A stretch of DNA of 33,377 nucleotides from positions 1-33,377 of the forward strand of contig SVHF01000021.1 in assembly GCA_015055975.1 (NCBI GenBank), given 5' to 3'. A program made the position numbers and the translations under genes. Shown here one piece after another: positions 31,563-33,377 of the stretch. Position 1 is the stretch's first letter. Every line of letters starts with the position of its first letter. The notes under the pieces are model-generated. The model was given only the letters and a program-made list of their open reading frames with translations, was not told the DNA's origin and ran no database searches. This DNA comes from Clostridiales bacterium. GTDB lineage: Bacteria; Bacillota; Clostridia; Christensenellales; UBA3700.

Positions 31563-31609
31563 AAGGTGTTTATTAATGGTTAGAAAACGGCAAAAATAAG
31601 CACCTTTTT
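31563..31609 (+). terminator. Terminator after the DUF4143 ATPase region
   Basis: AAGGTGTTTATT (31563-31574) pairs with AATAAGCACCTT (31595-31606) with one wobble pair, loop of 20 nt, followed by a T-run. It is 110 bases beyond the ATPase stop. Confidence 0.65.
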
Positions 31610-31798
31610 ATTTTTCTGTTGCAAGTCATAAATTTGCAACCGTACACTGTAGATATATTGAAAATTGACTCGCGATAAATTGCTTACGACAAAACGGATT
31701 TTTGTACATAAATATTAATGAATCATCGATGTTCAAACTACAATCTTTATTAAAACTTTTAAAAAAAGTAGATAAAATTTTTACAAAATAAATATTAT

Positions 31799-31986
31799 AC
31801 TGATTTTATTTGTAATAAATTAAATGAAAAATATATATTCAATCTGCTTATTCAATGGAATCGCTAGAAAAACAAAACCAAGAAAAAAGGCCTTTACTTA
31901 ATATAAAAGATAATTTTAAAAAATATATTACTGAAGAAGGTATTGAAGTTATAAGCCTAAAAGAGTGGTTATTTAGTGGTGAATGA
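31799..31986 (+). pseudogene. Frameshifted C-terminal relic of a DUF4143-type ATPase
   Basis: The frame starting at 31799 gives T-D-F-I-C-N-K-L-N-E-K-Y-I. A shift near 31830 then joins Y-I-Q-S-A-Y-S-M-E-S-L-E-K, N-I-K-D-N-F-K-K-Y-I and G-I-E-V-I-S-L-K-E-W-L-F before TGA 31984-31986. This order (V-D-F-x-C, Y-I-Q-S-A, N-I-x-D-S-F-K-K, G-I-x-x-I-x-L-x-D-F-L) is the usual end of clostridial AAA/DUF4143 ATPases. The 5' part is gone. It is not a piece of the neighbouring intact ATPase, whose end differs. Confidence 0.7.
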
Positions 31987-32000
31987 TTAATGCATATGCC

Positions 32001-32031
32001 AAAACGACTTTGTTAAATCAAGGTCGTTTTT
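32001..32031 (+). terminator. Terminator after the ATPase relic
   Basis: AAAACGACTTTG pairs with CAAGGTCGTTTT (one U-G pair) around TTAAAT and runs into TTTTT. It lies 15 bases after the relic's stop, where the lost gene would have ended. Confidence 0.75.
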
Positions 32032-32081
32032 ATAAAAAACGTAGTATAATAGTATTATACAAGAGGATATTAGGCTACAAG

Positions 32082-33203
32082 ATGTTTAACAAGAAAGATC
32101 AACAACGTAATACATTTCAATTATTCGGCGGACAAGCAAAAAGAGGATACGATTGGTGGTGGCATTCTTTTACTGCCATTGATAAAGAAACGGGGAAAGA
32201 AAAACCTTTCTATATAGAATTTTTTATATGTAATCCAGCATTAGCTCAGGATACTCCAGTTTTTGGACAATTAAAAGAAAATCAAGAAAGGGGAATTAGG
32301 CCATCATATTTAATGGTTAATGTTGGCACTTGGGGCGAAAATAAGGCTCAATTACATAGATTCTTTGCTTGGAGGGACTTTGATATTAAAAAGGATTGTC
32401 CATATGAAATTAAAGCCGATGATTGCTTTATCAATGAATATGAAACACATGGTCATATAAGAGTTACTAAAGAGGAAGCTAAAGCACATCCAGAGTACAT
32501 GTCTGATGCAGGTGAGATAACTTGGGATTTGAAGATAGAAAAGCTAATAGCTTTTAATGTTGGCTATGGAGCATCAAAATTATTTAGAAAATTACAGTTG
32601 TTTGAGATGTTTTGGCATGCTGAAGGCATGAAGTCAAAATTTGAAGGAACTATCACATATAACGGAAGAGAATATATTGTAGACAAAGAAAGATCATATG
32701 GATATTCAGATAAAAACTGGGGTAAGGATTTTACATCACCTTGGGTATGGCTATCTTCAAATAATCTATATTCTAAAAAGCTAGGAAAGAAACTTGAAAA
32801 CTCAGTTTTCGATATCGGTGGAGGCCGTCCAAAGATAGGGCCTGTTGCGCTAAATAGAAAATTGCTTTCAGCAATGTATTATGAAGGAAAGTGCTACGAG
32901 TTTAATTTTTCTAAGTTCTGGACGTTTACAAGAACAGAGTTTGAAGGAACAGAAACAGATACTCAAATTGTATGGCATGTAGAGCAAAAGACTTGGTTCA
33001 ACAAAATGGTTACAGATATAACTTGCGAGAAAAAAGACATGCTTTGGATTAACTATGAAGCGCCAAATGGCAAAAAGTTGCACAATAGACTTTGGAATGG
33101 CGGAAACGGAAAAGGAACAGTAAAACTATATTCGCATGGAAAACTTATTGATGAAATCGAATGTTTAAATGTTGGATGCGAATATGGAGAATATGATAAA
33201 TAA
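32082..33203 (+). CDS. Tocopherol-cyclase-like protein
   Basis: The start at ATG 32082 (MFNKKDQQRN) is chosen because the longer frame from 31983 would run through the terminator hairpin; AGAGGA lies about 14 bases upstream and a TATAAT 32 bases upstream. The 373-residue protein is beta-rich with aromatic motifs like tocopherol cyclase-family/lipocalin-like proteins: DWWWHSFTAIDKETG near the N-terminus, G-Y-S-D-K-N-W-G-K-D-F-x-x-P-W-V-W-L-S-S-N in the middle and an F-D-I-G-G-G-R-P block. Firmicutes do not make tocopherol, so the substrate is probably a different lipid or isoprenoid, or the protein is non-catalytic. No signal peptide or membrane segment is evident. It is monocistronic in this window. 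Confidence 0.75.
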   Translation: MFNKKDQQRNTFQLFGGQAKRGYDWWWHSFTAIDKETGKEKPFYIEFFICNPALAQDTPVFGQLKENQERGIRPSYLMVNVGTWGENKAQLHRFFAWRDFDIKKDCPYEIKADDCFINEYETHGHIRVTKEEAKAHPEYMSDAGEITWDLKIEKLIAFNVGYGASKLFRKLQLFEMFWHAEGMKSKFEGTITYNGREYIVDKERSYGYSDKNWGKDFTSPWVWLSSNNLYSKKLGKKLENSVFDIGGGRPKIGPVALNRKLLSAMYYEGKCYEFNFSKFWTFTRTEFEGTETDTQIVWHVEQKTWFNKMVTDITCEKKDMLWINYEAPNGKKLHNRLWNGGNGKGTVKLYSHGKLIDEIECLNVGCEYGEYDK

Positions 33204-33213
33204 TTCACATATT

Positions 33214-33377
33214 TTAATTGCCATTTTGTTGAAGATTCTCTATTAAATCATCAACACTTCCTATAGTGTTAACTATTGAAATTATGAACAGTGACAAAAT
33301 AGGACGGTACTGAAAAAGTCTACTCAATTTAGCTTGACAATAGAATAATACGTCATATTTAGCAAAAAGTGTTAAAA
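33214..33377 (-). CDS. Possible C-terminal part of a minus-strand gene (partial)
   Basis: On the minus strand a frame is open from the window edge to a TAA at 33214-33216, giving about 54 residues: a basic stretch, a hydrophobic helix (LSLFIISIVNTIG) and an acidic-polar end (SVDDLIENLQQNGN). The composition is protein-like, and convergent orientation with the preceding gene would be ordinary. It is too short for family recognition and could be a chance open frame. Confidence 0.3.
   Translation of the reverse strand, partial: LTLFAKYDVLFYCQAKLSRLFQYRPILSLFIISIVNTIGSVDDLIENLQQNGN

Larger units (their letters stand above)
31450..32081 (+). other. Gap with tRNA-like relic, terminators and ATPase relic
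   Basis: This 632-base gap has no intact gene. It holds a tRNA 3'-end-like sequence (31459-31492), a 12-bp hairpin terminator (31563-31609), a 7-bp hairpin GTTGCAA/TTGCAAC near 31619-31641, the DUF4143 relic (31799-31986), a further terminator (32001-32031) and a lone TATAAT (32045-32050) before the next gene. Confidence 0.6.

Noticed and set aside
31983-32081. N-terminal extension of the tocopherol-cyclase-like protein from ATG 31983
   Set aside because: The extension would translate a terminator hairpin and a TATAAT box; the sequence is not like the family and there is no ribosome site.
1-33377. CRISPR array, prophage structural genes or integrase
   Set aside because: No regularly spaced short repeats with unique spacers and no capsid, tail, integrase or transposase motifs were seen; the regular repeats present are coding repeats in the surface protein.

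Overview
The window is AT-rich, with nearly every gene on the + strand. Shine-Dalgarno sites are good (AGGAGG, AAGGAG) and tRNA genes encode their 3' CCA. It carries cmk-plsC-[ispH::rpsA fusion], an arrangement I associate with Clostridia. I infer a low-GC Firmicute, probably an anaerobic, host-associated clostridial lineage. The standard code applies: the long housekeeping frames have no internal TGA, and at least one strong gene ends in TGA.

Region 1 (1-17973) is a defence island. It opens with the tail of a probable type I specificity subunit. HsdR follows, with two close-packed companions: a DUF2971-like protein and a DUF4268-type PD-(D/E)XK nuclease. A terminator separates this from a promoter-driven, translationally overlapping pair: a Nudix hydrolase and a PLD-nuclease/helicase/DUF3427 protein. 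Next is a cassette of three small uncharacterised genes (helical, membrane, zinc-ribbon/membrane). An exact 33-bp direct repeat bounds it, and that repeat is the 3' end of the helicase gene. After it come an XRE-HD (alarmone-hydrolase-like) fusion, a stand-alone CHC2-type primase zinc finger, an intracellular LRR protein and three small unknown genes. The region closes with McrBC, a type IV restriction system with an EVE/PUA-like domain inserted in its GTPase.

Region 2 (18100-23660) is core genome: cmk, plsC and a bifunctional IspH-ribosomal protein S1 gene, then an NSS-family sodium symporter. The S1 half has its own internal ribosome-binding site and different codon use from the IspH half.

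Region 3 (23660-28453) holds a large secreted protein of Ig/MBG-like repeats. An in-frame TGA separates it from a membrane-anchor and YjbR-like cytoplasmic segment. Identical 34-nt terminator repeats flank the whole locus.

Region 4 (28454-33377) contains a frameshifted secreted-protein gene and a six-tRNA array (Pro, Met/Ile2, Asp, Phe, Thr, Tyr). It also has an intact AAA_14/DUF4143 ATPase plus two decayed fragments of the same family on either side of the array, and a tRNA 3'-end-like relic. A tocopherol-cyclase-like protein and a possible minus-strand gene running off the edge complete it.

The most notable observations are the TGA between ectodomain and anchor of the surface protein and the internal start sites in ispH::rpsA and mcrB. 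Others are the short exact repeats that bound whole gene modules, and the Nudix/PLD-helicase and XRE-HD/CHC2/LRR gene sets as possible uncharacterised defence modules.
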